A stretch of DNA of 50,422 nucleotides, from contig NZ_JAGINM010000037.1 of the NCBI RefSeq assembly GCF_017876095.1, positions 1 to 50,422 of the forward strand, in the 5' to 3' direction. Made by a program: the position numbers and the translations under genes. This document shows positions 34,475-43,800 of this stretch, in pieces (position 1 is the stretch's first letter; each line of letters starts with the position of its first letter). A model generated the notes under the pieces. The model was not told where the DNA came from, did not search any database, and saw only the letters and a list, made by a program, of their open reading frames with translations. Origin of the DNA: Azospirillum agricola. GTDB taxonomy: Bacteria; Pseudomonadota; Alphaproteobacteria; Azospirillales; Azospirillaceae.

Positions 34475-34713
34475 GCTCTCCACTCCCGTCCTCGGCCTCT
34501 CGCGGACTCAGACCGCCCACCTGATCGTGGGGGGAATCCGCTCCGCCCGCCCGAACCGCCGGTGCCGCCGGTTCTTCCGGATGATTCCGTTTTTCTGGTG
34601 GGTTTCCGGCCGCGACCATGCGGTCATTGGACGGAAGAGCCCGCGGACCGGCCCGTCATGCGCGGCGCCCCCGTCGCTGGAGACCGCCGCCAAGGGCCGG
34701 TGCCGTCCGATCC
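34475..34713 (-). other. long untranslated leader of the catabolic operon
   Basis: About 240 bases separate the predicted transcription start from the first ATG of the operon. I see one 6-bp dyad, GAACCG/CGGTTC (about 34554-34575), and no known riboswitch. A 75-codon open frame here lacks a ribosome site and coding bias and is not called. Confidence 0.35.
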
Positions 34714-34720
34714 TTGCAGC

Positions 34721-34785
34721 AGCATCCCCAGCCAACTTATAACTGTCAAATCAGATTGGACGGGGCATTCATACGTGAATGTTAT
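34721..34785. promoter_or_regulatory. divergent LysR/catabolic-operon promoters with central palindrome
   Basis: Minus strand: a perfect TTGACA (34744-34749) and, 17 bases on, GATGCT (34721-34726) for the dehydrogenase operon. Plus strand: TTGGAC (34756-34761), 18 bases, TGTTAT (34780-34785) for the lysR gene. The perfect dyad CATTCATACGTGAATG (34766-34781) lies inside the lysR promoter, as expected for LysR autoregulation and divergent activation. Confidence 0.55.
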
Positions 34786-34826
34786 GAAAAGCCCACAACA
34801 TGGCGAATGGACGGGGAACGGCGGCG

Positions 34827-35750
34827 ATGATCAATCCACGGCAGATCGAGGCGTTCCGCGCGGTCATGCTGACCGGCGGCATCACCTCGGCGGCGGAACT
34901 GCTGAACATCTCGCAGCCGGCGGTCAGCCGGCTGATCAGCGACCTGCAATACGCCCTGAAGCTGACGCTGTTCGAGCGGCGCGGACCGCGCATCGCGCCG
35001 ACCAGCGAGGCGATGTCGCTCTATCAGGTCGTCGACCGCTCCTTCGTCGGGCTGGAGCTGATCGAGCAGACCGCCCGCGACCTGACGGCGCGGCGCAGCG
35101 GCACGCTGCGCGTCGCCTCGATGCCGGCGCTCGGCGTCGGCTTCCTGCCGCGCTACGTCGCCCGCTTCCTGGCGGAACGGCCGAAGGTCGACATCGCGGT
35201 GCGCGGCAGCACCTCGCCGATCATCCTCGACTGGGTGGCGACCGGCCAGTGCGAACTGGGCCTCGCCCACACGCCGATCGACCACGCCGCCGTGCTGACC
35301 GAGAAGCTGCCGGGCCTGCCCGCCGTCGCCATCCTGCCGCCCGGCCACCCGCTGGCCGCCAAGGACGTGCTGGTGCCCAAGGATTTCCACGGCGAGAGCT
35401 TCATCTCCACCACCCCGCCGACGCTGCTGCGCTACCGGATCGACACCACCTTCGCCGACCACGAGGTGTCCCGCGTCATGCGGGTGGAGGCGCAGCTCAC
35501 CATGAGCGCCTGCGCCATGGTCGCCGCCGGCTACGGCGTGTCGATCGTCGATCCCTTCACCGCCTACGACTACATCCCGCACGGGCTGGTCGTCCGCCCC
35601 TTCGAGCCGAAGATCACCTTCGACATCGCCATCCTGCGCTCGGCCCAGGTGCCGCTGTCGATGATCGCCGAGGATTTCCTGGCCGGCTTCCTGGAGGAGG
35701 CCCGGCGCTTCCGTAGCGAGCTGGGTGGCCTTGCCGAGCCCGCGAAGTGA
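34827..35750 (+). CDS. LysR-family regulator resembling OccR/NocR
   Basis: The 307-residue protein has the LysR HTH at residues 1-60 (INPRQIEAFRAVMLTGGITS, QPAVSRLISDL) and the periplasmic-binding-fold effector domain after about 90. The segments EAFRAVMLTG, LFERRGPRIAPT and VDRSFVGLELI closely match, from memory, those of the octopine/nopaline regulators OccR and NocR of Agrobacterium. The ATG at 34827 was preferred over 34800 because the family starts here and GGGGAA lies upstream. It stands between the dehydrogenase operon and the ABC transporter operon, both probable targets. Confidence 0.9.
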   Translation: MINPRQIEAFRAVMLTGGITSAAELLNISQPAVSRLISDLQYALKLTLFERRGPRIAPTSEAMSLYQVVDRSFVGLELIEQTARDLTARRSGTLRVASMPALGVGFLPRYVARFLAERPKVDIAVRGSTSPIILDWVATGQCELGLAHTPIDHAAVLTEKLPGLPAVAILPPGHPLAAKDVLVPKDFHGESFISTTPPTLLRYRIDTTFADHEVSRVMRVEAQLTMSACAMVAAGYGVSIVDPFTAYDYIPHGLVVRPFEPKITFDIAILRSAQVPLSMIAEDFLAGFLEEARRFRSELGGLAEPAK

Positions 35751-35932
35751 TTGGGTCCACGGAATTATAACATTGCCGGATGAATGGAGGCGGGAATTCG
35801 ATTTGACGGTTATGTGACCGTCCCGTCACCCTTCGATGGGCGTCAGAACGCACCAAGGCGCCGGCCAGGATGAAGGGACCGGCGTTCCCGCGAAGGGACA
35901 GCGAAAACCGGACAGGGACAAGAGGAGATCGG
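35751..35932 (+). promoter_or_regulatory. upstream region of the ABC transporter operon with overlapping dyads
   Basis: Two overlapping inverted repeats, GACGGT/ACCGTC (35805-35822) and GTGAC/GTCAC (35814-35829), lie about 100-130 bases before the binding-protein gene. TTATAAC (35765-35771) also occurs at 34737-34743 in the divergent lysR region. No convincing -35/-10 pair was found. The two dyads cannot form as hairpins at the same time. Confidence 0.4.
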
Positions 35933-36979
35933 ATGATGCGCTCCGTGCTTTGTGGACTGATGGCGACGACGGCCCTGTGCTGCGCCGCGATGGCCCCGGC
36001 GATGGCCCAGGACAAGACACTCTACGTGGCGGCCTATGGCGGCTCCTTCGAGCAGACCATGCGCAAGGAGATCATCCCCGCCTTCGAGAAGGCGGCGGGC
36101 GTCAAGGTCGAGTATGTCGCCGGCAACTCCACCGACAACCTCGCCAAGCTCCAGGCCCAGAAGGGCAACCAGCAGATCGACGTCGTCATCCTCGACGACG
36201 GCCCGATGTACCAGGCGGTGGCGCTCGGCTTCTGCGCCGATCTTGCCAAGGCGCCGGTGTACGACCAGCTCTACGATCTGGCGAAGATGCCGTCGGGCAA
36301 GGCGGTCAATTTCGGCGCGGTCGGCACCGGCATCGTCTACAACAAGACGTGGTTCGAGGAGAACAAGGTCCCGGTCCCCTCCAGCTGGAAGGACATCGAG
36401 GACGCGCGCTTCAAGAAGAAGCTGGTGATCCCGCCGATCAACAACAGCTACGGCCTGCACGCGCTGGTGATGATGGCGCGGCTGAACGGCGGCGGCGAGA
36501 AGGCGATCGACCCCGGCTTCAAGGAATTCAAGGACAGGATCAACCCGAACGTGCTCGCCTACGAGCCCTCGCCCGGCAAGATGACCGAGCTGTTCCAGAG
36601 CAATCAGGCGGTCGTCGCCGTCTGGGGTTCGGGCCGCGCCAAGGCGCTGGCCGACACCGGCTTCCCCGCCGCCTTCGTCTACCCCAAGGAGGGCGGCGTC
36701 GTGCTGGGGTCCGCCGCCTGCGCCGTTCCCGGCAGCAAGAACGCCGCCGAGGCCCAGGCCTTCATCCAGCACATGCTGATGCCGGAGGCGCAGACCTCGC
36801 TGGCGGTCAGCGCCGGTTTCGGCCCGGTCAACAAGACGGTGGAACTGCCGGCCGACAAGCAGGTCGGCATCCCCTACGGCCCCGAGCAGGTCGGCAAGCT
36901 GCTGGTCGTCGACTGGGCGACCATCAACGAGAACCGCGAGACCTGGAACAAGCGCTGGACCCGCGAGATCGAGCGCTGA
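35933..36979 (+). CDS. polyamine/opine-type ABC transporter binding protein
   Basis: The 348-residue precursor has a signal peptide (to AMAQ, about residue 24) and the SBP_bac_6/PotD-like fold: LYVAAYGGSFEQTMRKEIIP, VEYVAGNSTDNLAKL, FGAVGTGIVYNKTWF and VVAVWGSGRAKALAD. Proteins of this class bind spermidine, putrescine, opines or related nitrogen compounds. AGGAG lies 6 bases before the ATG at 35933; 63 bases of open frame upstream have no support. It heads the transporter operon but is separated from the ATPase gene by a hairpin cluster. Confidence 0.9.
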   Translation: MMRSVLCGLMATTALCCAAMAPAMAQDKTLYVAAYGGSFEQTMRKEIIPAFEKAAGVKVEYVAGNSTDNLAKLQAQKGNQQIDVVILDDGPMYQAVALGFCADLAKAPVYDQLYDLAKMPSGKAVNFGAVGTGIVYNKTWFEENKVPVPSSWKDIEDARFKKKLVIPPINNSYGLHALVMMARLNGGGEKAIDPGFKEFKDRINPNVLAYEPSPGKMTELFQSNQAVVAVWGSGRAKALADTGFPAAFVYPKEGGVVLGSAACAVPGSKNAAEAQAFIQHMLMPEAQTSLAVSAGFGPVNKTVELPADKQVGIPYGPEQVGKLLVVDWATINENRETWNKRWTREIER

Positions 36980-37004
36980 GCCAACAACATCGCCCCCTGC
37001 CTTG

Positions 37005-37241
37005 CCCTCTCTCCCCCGGGGAGAGGGTTGGGTGAGGGGGACGCACCGCGTGCCGTGAACGCACATGAAACGGCTTCGCGTGATTCTTTCTCCGGCCTCC
37101 GGCCGTAACGCCCCCTCACCGGCCCTGCGGGCCAGAGGTCGTTCGCAAGCCTCACGACCGCGCTCCGCCTATGAGTGCCTCTGGCACTCATCCGGCCTGC
37201 GGCCGTCGGCTTCACGCCTCCCCCGGGGGAGGAGAGGGTTG
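37005..37241 (+). repeat. cluster of six hairpins between binding-protein and ATPase genes
   Basis: Perfect or near-perfect stems occur at 37005-37027 (7 bp), 37093-37105 (5 bp), 37121-37133 (5 bp), 37171-37191 (9 bp, loop TCT), 37193-37205 (5 bp) and 37217-37232 (8-bp palindrome). GAGAGGGTTG is directly repeated at 37021 and 37232. This is a REP/BIME-like mosaic filling the 302-base gap. Such elements after binding-protein genes, as in E. coli malE-malF, raise the stability of the upstream mRNA and lower downstream expression. Confidence 0.6.
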
Positions 37242-37281
37242 AGCTGGCGCTTTCGCGATGATGGCGACGGGAGTTGACGGT

Positions 37282-38331
37282 ATGCCCTATCTGGTTCTCG
37301 ACAAACTGACCAAACGCTTCACCTCCTGGACCGCGGTCGACGACCTGTCGCTCACCGTGGAGAAGGGCGAGCTGATCTCGCTGCTGGGACCGTCGGGCTG
37401 CGGCAAGACCACCACCTTGCAGATGATCGCCGGCTTCCTCGACCCCAACGCCGGCCGCATCACGCTCGACGGCCAGGATCTGCTGGCGAAGAAGCCGAAC
37501 GAGCGCGGTCTCGGCATCGTGTTCCAGAGCTACGCCCTGTTCCCCCACATGACCGCCGCCGAGAACGTCGCCTTCGGGCTGGAGATGCGCGGCACCAGCC
37601 GCGCCGACCGCGACCGCATGGTCGCCGAGACCCTCAAGCTGGTCGGGCTGGACAGCTACGGCGACCGTTACCCGCGCCGCATGTCGGGCGGCCAGCAGCA
37701 GCGCGTGGCGCTGGCCCGCGCGCTGGTCATCAAACCGCACCTGCTGCTGCTCGACGAGCCGCTGTCGAACCTCGACGCCAAGATGCGCGAGGAAATGCAG
37801 ATCGAGCTGCGCCGCATCCAGCGCAGCGTCGGCACCACCATGATCCTCGTCACCCACGATCAGTCGGAAGCGATGGCGCTGTCCGACCGCGTCGTCGTGA
37901 TGAACAAGGGCCGCATCCAGCAGGTCGCCACCCCGCAGGAGGCCTACGACCGCCCGGCCAACGCCTTCGTCGCCAACTTCCTCGGCCGCACCAACCTGCT
38001 GCCGGGCACCGTGCGGCAGGACGCCGAAGGATCCAGCATCACCGTCGGCGACGCGCGCTGGCCGGTGCTGCAGCCGGTGCCGCCGGGGCCGGGGGCGCTG
38101 GCCGTCCGTCCGGAGAAGATCAGCTTCGTCGCCGCCGCCGGCCTCACCGGCGTCGTGCAGGCCCGCGTCTTCCAGGGCACCCAGTGGCTGTTCGAGGTCG
38201 AGACCGCCGCCGGCCGCATGATGGTGATCCGCCAGCACGACGGCAGTGTCCTGCCGAACGAGCGCGAGCGGGTGATGGTCGGCTGGCGGCCCGAGGACAT
38301 GGCGGTGATGCCCGCCCAGGAAGCGGCATGA
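37282..38331 (+). CDS. ABC transporter ATPase, PotA type
   Basis: The 349-residue protein has Walker A GPSGCGKT (36-43), Q-loop (VFQSYALFPH), signature MSGGQQQRVALARAL, Walker B LLLLDEP and H-loop VTHDQ, followed by a TOBE domain from about 270. It energises uptake for the permeases downstream. ATGs at 37258 and 37261 are alternatives; the one at 37282 matches the family start (MPYLVLDKLTKRF). The gene overlaps the next by 4 bases (ATGA). Confidence 0.92.
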   Translation: MPYLVLDKLTKRFTSWTAVDDLSLTVEKGELISLLGPSGCGKTTTLQMIAGFLDPNAGRITLDGQDLLAKKPNERGLGIVFQSYALFPHMTAAENVAFGLEMRGTSRADRDRMVAETLKLVGLDSYGDRYPRRMSGGQQQRVALARALVIKPHLLLLDEPLSNLDAKMREEMQIELRRIQRSVGTTMILVTHDQSEAMALSDRVVVMNKGRIQQVATPQEAYDRPANAFVANFLGRTNLLPGTVRQDAEGSSITVGDARWPVLQPVPPGPGALAVRPEKISFVAAAGLTGVVQARVFQGTQWLFEVETAAGRMMVIRQHDGSVLPNERERVMVGWRPEDMAVMPAQEAA

Positions 38332-39278
38332 AAGGCGGCATGACCATGGCGGCCTCCACCGACGCCACCACCAGCACGACGACCGATGCCGCGCCCTCCG
38401 CCCCGCCGCCGGTGCGGACGGGCGCCGGCTGGTCCTGGACGCCCTACCTGCTGAGCCTGCCCGGCCTCGCCCTGTTCGCGGTGCTGCTGCTTGTGCCGCT
38501 GCTGATGACGGCGCTGCTGTCGCTGAACAGCTTCAGCTTCTACGGCGGCATCCAGGACGTCTGGCGCTTCGACAATTACGCGGAAATCCTCGCCGACAGC
38601 TATTTCCACGAGGTCTTCCTGCGCACCTTCCGCATCGCCGCGCTGGTGACGCTGCTCTGCGCCCTGCTCGGCGCGCCGCAGGCCTACATCCTGCGCCGGA
38701 TGAAGGCGCCGTGGCGCGGCCTGTGCCTGCTGATCGTGCTGGGGCCGCTGCTGATCTCGGTGGTGTCGCGCACGCTGGGCTGGGCGCTGCTGCTCGGCTC
38801 GACCGGTCTGGTCAACCAGGGGCTGATGGCGCTGGGTCTGGTCGCGGAGCCGATCGAGTTCATGTACACCGAGACCGGCGTCGTCATCGCGCTGACCCAT
38901 GTGCTGGTGCCCTTCATGGTGCTGTCGGTCTGGGCCTCGCTCCAGCGGCTCGACCCGCAGGTCGAGAACGCCGCCCTGTCGCTCGGCGCCGGGCCGTCCA
39001 CCGTGCTGCGCCGCATCGTGCTGCCGCAGATCGTGCCGGGCATCCTGTCGGGCTCGATCATCGTCTTCGCGCTGGCGGCGAGCGCCTTCGCCACCCCGGC
39101 GATCATCGGCGGGCGGCGTCTGAAGGTGGCGGCGACTCTCGCCTACGACGAGTTCCTGAACACGCTGAACTGGCCGCTCGGCGCCACGGTGGCGATCCTG
39201 CTGCTGCTCGCCAACATCGTCATCATCGTCGGCTGCAACCGGCTGGTCGAACGGCGCTACAAACAGGTGTTCGAATGA
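38328..39278 (+). CDS. ABC transporter permease, PotB type
   Basis: The 316-residue protein has six membrane segments (first about 35-58 after a Thr/Ala/Pro-rich N-terminus) and the permease EAA loop ENAALSLGAGPSTVLRRIVLPQIVPG. The ATG at 38328 overlaps the ATPase stop; ATGs 12 and 18 bases on are alternatives. Pairs with the following permease as a heterodimer. Confidence 0.92.
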   Translation: MKGGMTMAASTDATTSTTTDAAPSAPPPVRTGAGWSWTPYLLSLPGLALFAVLLLVPLLMTALLSLNSFSFYGGIQDVWRFDNYAEILADSYFHEVFLRTFRIAALVTLLCALLGAPQAYILRRMKAPWRGLCLLIVLGPLLISVVSRTLGWALLLGSTGLVNQGLMALGLVAEPIEFMYTETGVVIALTHVLVPFMVLSVWASLQRLDPQVENAALSLGAGPSTVLRRIVLPQIVPGILSGSIIVFALAASAFATPAIIGGRRLKVAATLAYDEFLNTLNWPLGATVAILLLLANIVIIVGCNRLVERRYKQVFE

Positions 39279-40075
39279 ACCGCAACGGACCGATCGCGCT
39301 GATCTTCAACGCGCTGTTCCTGGCGTTCCTGCTGGCGCCGATCCTGGTCGTCTGCGCCGTCGCCTTCACCCCCGACGGCTATCTGTCGCTGCCGACCAAG
39401 GGGCCGTCGCTGCGCTGGTTCAAGGCGATCGGCGACAACCCGGAATTCGTCCGCGCCTTCAAGGACAGCCTGCTGCTCGGCGCCGTCTCCTCGACCATCG
39501 CCATCGCCGTCGCGATCCCTGCGGCGCTGGCCATCGCACGCCACCAGTTCTTCGGGCGCGAGGCGATCCAGGCGCTGTTCCTGTCGCCGCTGATGGTGCC
39601 GCACATCGTGCTGGGCATCGCCTTCCTGCGCTTCTTCACCCAGATCGGGCTGGGCGGCACCTTCACCGGGCTGGTGCTGAGCCACGTCATCATCATCCTG
39701 CCCTTCGCGCTGCGGCTGATCCTGGCGGCCTCGACCGGCATGGACCGCTCGATCGAGAACGCCGCGGCCTCGCTGGGCGCCTCGGCCTGGACCAGCTTCC
39801 GCCGGGTGACACTGCCGCTGATCCTGCCGGGGGTGGCGAGCGGCTGGGTGCTGGCCTTCATCAACAGCTTCGACGAGGTGACGATGACCGTCTTCATCGC
39901 CTCGCCGGAGACCACCACCCTGCCCGTCCGCCTCTTCCTCTACATCCAGGACAACATCGACCCGCTGGTCGCCGCGGTCTCGGCCCTGCTGATCTTCATG
40001 ACGGTCGGCGCCATGCTGGTGCTCGACCGGGTCTACGGGCTGGAACGGCTGCTGGTCGGGCGCGGGCGCGACTGA
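39275..40075 (+). CDS. ABC transporter permease, PotC type
   Basis: The 266-residue protein has six membrane segments and the EAA loop ENAAASLGASAWTSFRRVTLPLILPG. It overlaps the preceding permease gene by 4 bases and is the last gene of the operon. Length and layout match PotC-like permeases. Confidence 0.92.
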   Translation: MNRNGPIALIFNALFLAFLLAPILVVCAVAFTPDGYLSLPTKGPSLRWFKAIGDNPEFVRAFKDSLLLGAVSSTIAIAVAIPAALAIARHQFFGREAIQALFLSPLMVPHIVLGIAFLRFFTQIGLGGTFTGLVLSHVIIILPFALRLILAASTGMDRSIENAAASLGASAWTSFRRVTLPLILPGVASGWVLAFINSFDEVTMTVFIASPETTTLPVRLFLYIQDNIDPLVAAVSALLIFMTVGAMLVLDRVYGLERLLVGRGRD

Positions 40076-40316
40076 ACTCTTGCCCTGGTCTTCCGCCACC
40101 AAGTCCAGATCTGTCCCTGACGGATTTTCCTGTCCGATAATCCACGTCGAGGATTTTGACCGGCCGCCCAATCCTGTGTGAAGACTGCCGCTTCCCCTGA
40201 CGAAACGACTTCGTTACAGTCCACGCCATAAGGTCCCCGCCGCGCGGCGGGGACCTCCCATGGGGGGTGTTTGCCGCGTTCGCCGGTTGTTCCGGCGCGG
40301 GGTTGGGGAGAGTCGC
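40076..40316 (+). promoter_or_regulatory. gap before the MarR gene with a perfect 24-base palindrome
   Basis: GGTCCCCGCCGC and its complement form a perfect 24-base palindrome at 40232-40255. The dyad AACGACTTCGTT lies at 40204-40215, and AATCC/GGATT followed by TTT at 40139-40157 is a weak terminator for the transporter operon. The palindrome could be a terminator-like hairpin or a regulator site. No clear promoter was found. Confidence 0.45.
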
Positions 40317-40820
40317 GTGTCGGAAACGCCGGGGGAGGGCGGCGGCTGGTCCATGGGGGACGATGTGGTCACCCTGCTCGATCAGGTCAGCCGGCTGGTC
40401 TACGGGGTCGGCTTCGCCGAGGGCCTGTTCCCGGCGCAATGGGTGGCCCTGCGCTATTTCCACGATTCGCCGGAGACGGCACGGACCCTGAGCGCGCTCG
40501 CCCGTTTCCAACGAATCCACCTCGCCCCGGTGTCGCGCACCGTCTCCACCCTGGTGGACAAGGGTCTGCTCTCGCGCCGCCCGCATCCCGGATTCAAGCG
40601 CGGCCTGCTGTTCGACCTGACCGACGAGGGACGGGCCCTGCTCAACCGTGATCCCCTCCGCCTGTCGCTGGGACCGCCCATCGCCGGAATGGCGGAGGAC
40701 GAACGGGCGATGCTCGGCCGCCTGATGAAGCGCATCATCGCCCACATGCAGGAACGTGCCCCCGCCGAAGGCGGCGCGGCCAGCCCCGACACGCCCACCG
40801 ACACATCCTCCCCCGTCTGA
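40317..40820 (+). CDS. MarR-family transcriptional regulator
   Basis: The 167-residue product has a winged-helix domain at about 30-115: LSALARFQRIHLAPVSRTV is the recognition region, followed by LVDKGLLSRRPHPGFKRGLL and FDLTDEGRALL, the MarR wing and end motifs. The GTG at 40317 is preferred because GGGGAG lies 6 bases upstream; the ATG at 40353 is an alternative. Ligand and targets unknown; it is convergent with the adhesin gene. Confidence 0.85.
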   Translation: MSETPGEGGGWSMGDDVVTLLDQVSRLVYGVGFAEGLFPAQWVALRYFHDSPETARTLSALARFQRIHLAPVSRTVSTLVDKGLLSRRPHPGFKRGLLFDLTDEGRALLNRDPLRLSLGPPIAGMAEDERAMLGRLMKRIIAHMQERAPAEGGAASPDTPTDTSSPV

Positions 40821-40840
40821 CGCCGGTGCGGTTCGCAGGT

Positions 40841-40863
40841 GCGGTGCGGGGGCGGCGCACCGC
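40841..40863. terminator. hairpin between convergent marR and adhesin genes
   Basis: GCGGTGCG (40841-40848) and CGCACCGC (40856-40863) form a perfect 8-bp stem with a 7-base loop. It sits between the two stops and could end transcription from both sides, though no T-run follows. Confidence 0.5.
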
Positions 40864-40884
40864 CCCCTTCCCGCCCGTGCCGGA

Positions 40885-43800
40885 TCAGAAGGTCAGCCGC
40901 TCGATGTTCTGCAACACCAGCTGGTGCCCGTTCTGGTCCTCCAGCGTTCCTGACCACTCATGGTTGAAGGTCAGGCCATGGCCCGAGGGGTCGAGCGTGT
41001 AGCTGTTCGAGTCGATCTGGTCCAGCCAGTTCCCCACCCCTCCGGCGAAGTTGCCCATCTCCACCACGTCGGTCCAGCCGGCCCCGCCATTGATGAACAG
41101 GCTGCCATCGCGCTGCGCGAAGATGAACAGGTCGTCCCCGGCCCCGCCGTTCATCGCCATCGTCCCGGCGGCGGCGTGCAGCGTGTCGTTGCCGGCGGTC
41201 CCGGTCACCACCGCGTCGTTCGAAACCTCCACCTGAACGCTCAGCGGATCGCTGGCGGCCCCCTGCTGGTCGGTCACCGTCACCTCCAGCGTCCGTGTCC
41301 CGGCGCCGCCGGGTGTCAGTGCCAGATGGTGGAGAAGATCGGTGTAGGTGGCGGTCGGGGCGTCGCCGCTCAGCGAGAGCTTGTGGCTCGCGTCGTCCCA
41401 CGTCACCTCGATCCCGGTGCCGGCCACGGTCTTCCGCCCGGTCACGGAATCGGTGGTGAGGGGCAGGCTGTCGAGGTTGAGCGTGTCGCCGCTCTGCGAC
41501 CCGCCGGTGATGCGGACCGTCATGCCGGACATGACGCTGCTGTCCACGTCGTCGATCGCCACGCCCGCCACGCCGGCCGCCTGGCCGTTGGCGGTGAGGG
41601 TCGGGGCGTCGTTCACCGGATCGACCGTCACCGTCAGGGTCTGCGACACCGTGGCCGTGCTCGTCCCGTCATGGGACGTCGCCGTGACCGTCAGCGTCAC
41701 CGGACCGTTGGCGTCGGCCGGCGGCGTGTAGGTGAGGCCGCTGAGCTGCGCCGCGGTCAGGCTCCAGCTTCCATCGGCGTTGTCGGTGCCGTGGTTCAGG
41801 CTGGCGCCGGCGGGCACGCCGTCGATCCGCACCGTCACCGTCTCCGACCCGTCGAGGTCGGTCGGGGCGGCGGTGATCGACAGGGCGATCGCCGTGTCCT
41901 CCGGCCCGTGGGTGGCGGCGACGGTCAGGGCCGGCGCGTCGGCCACCGGGTTGACCGTCACGGTCAGCGTATCGGCGACCGAAACCGGGGCGGCGGACCC
42001 GTCCCTGGCCGTCGCCGTGACCGTCAGGGTGAAGTCGTCCCCGCTGTTGGCCGGTGGCTTGATCGTCAGGCCGGTCAACTGCGACGGCGTCAGCGTGATC
42101 GCCCCGGCCACCACGGTCAGCGCCCCGGCGGCGTTCCGCAGGGTGGCGCCGTCCGGAATGCCCGACAGCGTGACGTTCAGCGTCTCCGACCCGTCGGTGT
42201 CGGTCAGCGCCGGGTTGATCGTCAGCGCGATCGCCGTGTCCTCGTCGCCGCTCGCCGGCTGGACGCTCAGCGTCGGCGCGTCGGTCACCGGGGCGACGGT
42301 CACCGTCAGGCTGCGGACCGTTGTCGCCTCGACCGCCGAGCCGTCCTTGGACCGCGCGGTGACCGTCAGGGTGAAGTCGGTGTCGCTGTCGTCCGGCGGC
42401 GTGATCGCCAGCCCGGCGAGCTGCGCCGGGGTCAGGGTGATCGAGCCGCCGCTGATGACCAGCACGTCGCCGTCGTCGTTGGTCAGGCTGGCGCCGGCCG
42501 GGATGCCCGACAGGGTGACCGTCAGCACCTCCGATCCGTCGGTGTCGGTGAGCGCCGGAGCGATCGACAGCGCGATGGGGCTGTCCTCGTTCCCGCTCGC
42601 CGCCTGCACGCTCAGCGTCGGCGCGTCCGAGACCGGATTGACCGTCACCGCCAGCGTCCGCACGGTGTCGGCGCCCGCCGCCATCCCGTCCCTGGACGTC
42701 GCCGTGACGGTCAGGGTGAAGTTTTCGTCGCTGTTCTCGGGCGGCGTGATCTTCAGCCCGGTCAATTGCGCCGGAGTCAGCGTCACCGTCCCGTTGCTGA
42801 CCGTCAGGACGCCCCCGGCGTTGGCCAGAACCGCATGGTCCGGGATACCCGACAGGGTGATGGTCAGCGTCTCCGACCCGTCCGTGTCGGTCAGCGCCGA
42901 CGCGATGTTCAGGGCGATGGGGCTGTCCTCGTTGCCGGTCGCCGGCTGGACGGTCAGGGTCGGCGCGTCCGACACCGGGTTGACCGTGACGGTCAGCGTG
43001 TCGGTGACCGTGACCGGGGCGGCCGAGCCGTCCCGCGCGGTCGCCGTGACGGTCAGGGTGAAGTCGGTGTCGCTGTTCCCGGGCGGCGTGATCTTCAACC
43101 CGGCGAGCTGGCCAGGCGTCAGCGTGATCGACCCGTTGGTGATCGTCAGCGTGTCGCCACCATCGTTGCTCAGGCTGGCGCCGCCCGGAATGCCGCTGAT
43201 GGTGACGGTCAGCGTTTCCGATCCGTCGGTGTCGGTCAGCGCCGGGCTGATCGTCAGCGCGATCGCCGTGTCCTCGTCGCCGCTCGCCCCCTGCACGCTC
43301 AGCGTCGGCGTGTCGCTCACCGGCGTGACGGTCACCGACAGCGTCTGGCTGGTCGTCGCCTCGGCGGCGCTGCCATCCTTGGACCGCGCGGTGACGGTCA
43401 GGGTGAAGTCGGTGTCGCTGTTCTCGGGCGGCGTGATCTTCAGACCGGCGAGTTGGCCGGGCGTCAGCGTGATCGACCCGTTGGTGATCGTCAGCGTGTC
43501 GCCACCATCGTTGCTCAGGCTGGCGCCGCCCGGAATGCCGCTGATGGTGACGGTCAGCGTTTCCGATCCGTCGATGTCGGTCTGCGCCGGGTTGATCGTC
43601 AGGGCGATCGCCGTGTCCTCGGCACCGCTCGCCGCCTGCACGCTCAGCGTCGGCGTGTCCGACACCGCGTTCATGGCGATCGGCAGCGTCACCACGGTGG
43701 TGGCGGTCGTCCCATTGGATTCGTGGCTGATCGCGGTGATCGTCAGGGTGATGTCGACGTCGCTGTCGGCCGGCGGCGTCAGCGTCAGCCCGGCAAGTTG

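Noticed and set aside
34508..34735. 75-codon open frame in the leader of the dehydrogenase operon
   Set aside because: No ribosome site, no family resemblance and arginine-rich composition; treated as untranslated leader.
36980..37281. Small gene between the binding-protein and ATPase genes
   Set aside because: Open frames here are short and made of hairpin sequence; no ribosome site or coding pattern.
43000..43700. Regularly spaced repeats that could suggest a CRISPR-like array
   Set aside because: The repeats are in-frame protein modules of about 115 codons; there are no short identical repeats with unique spacers.
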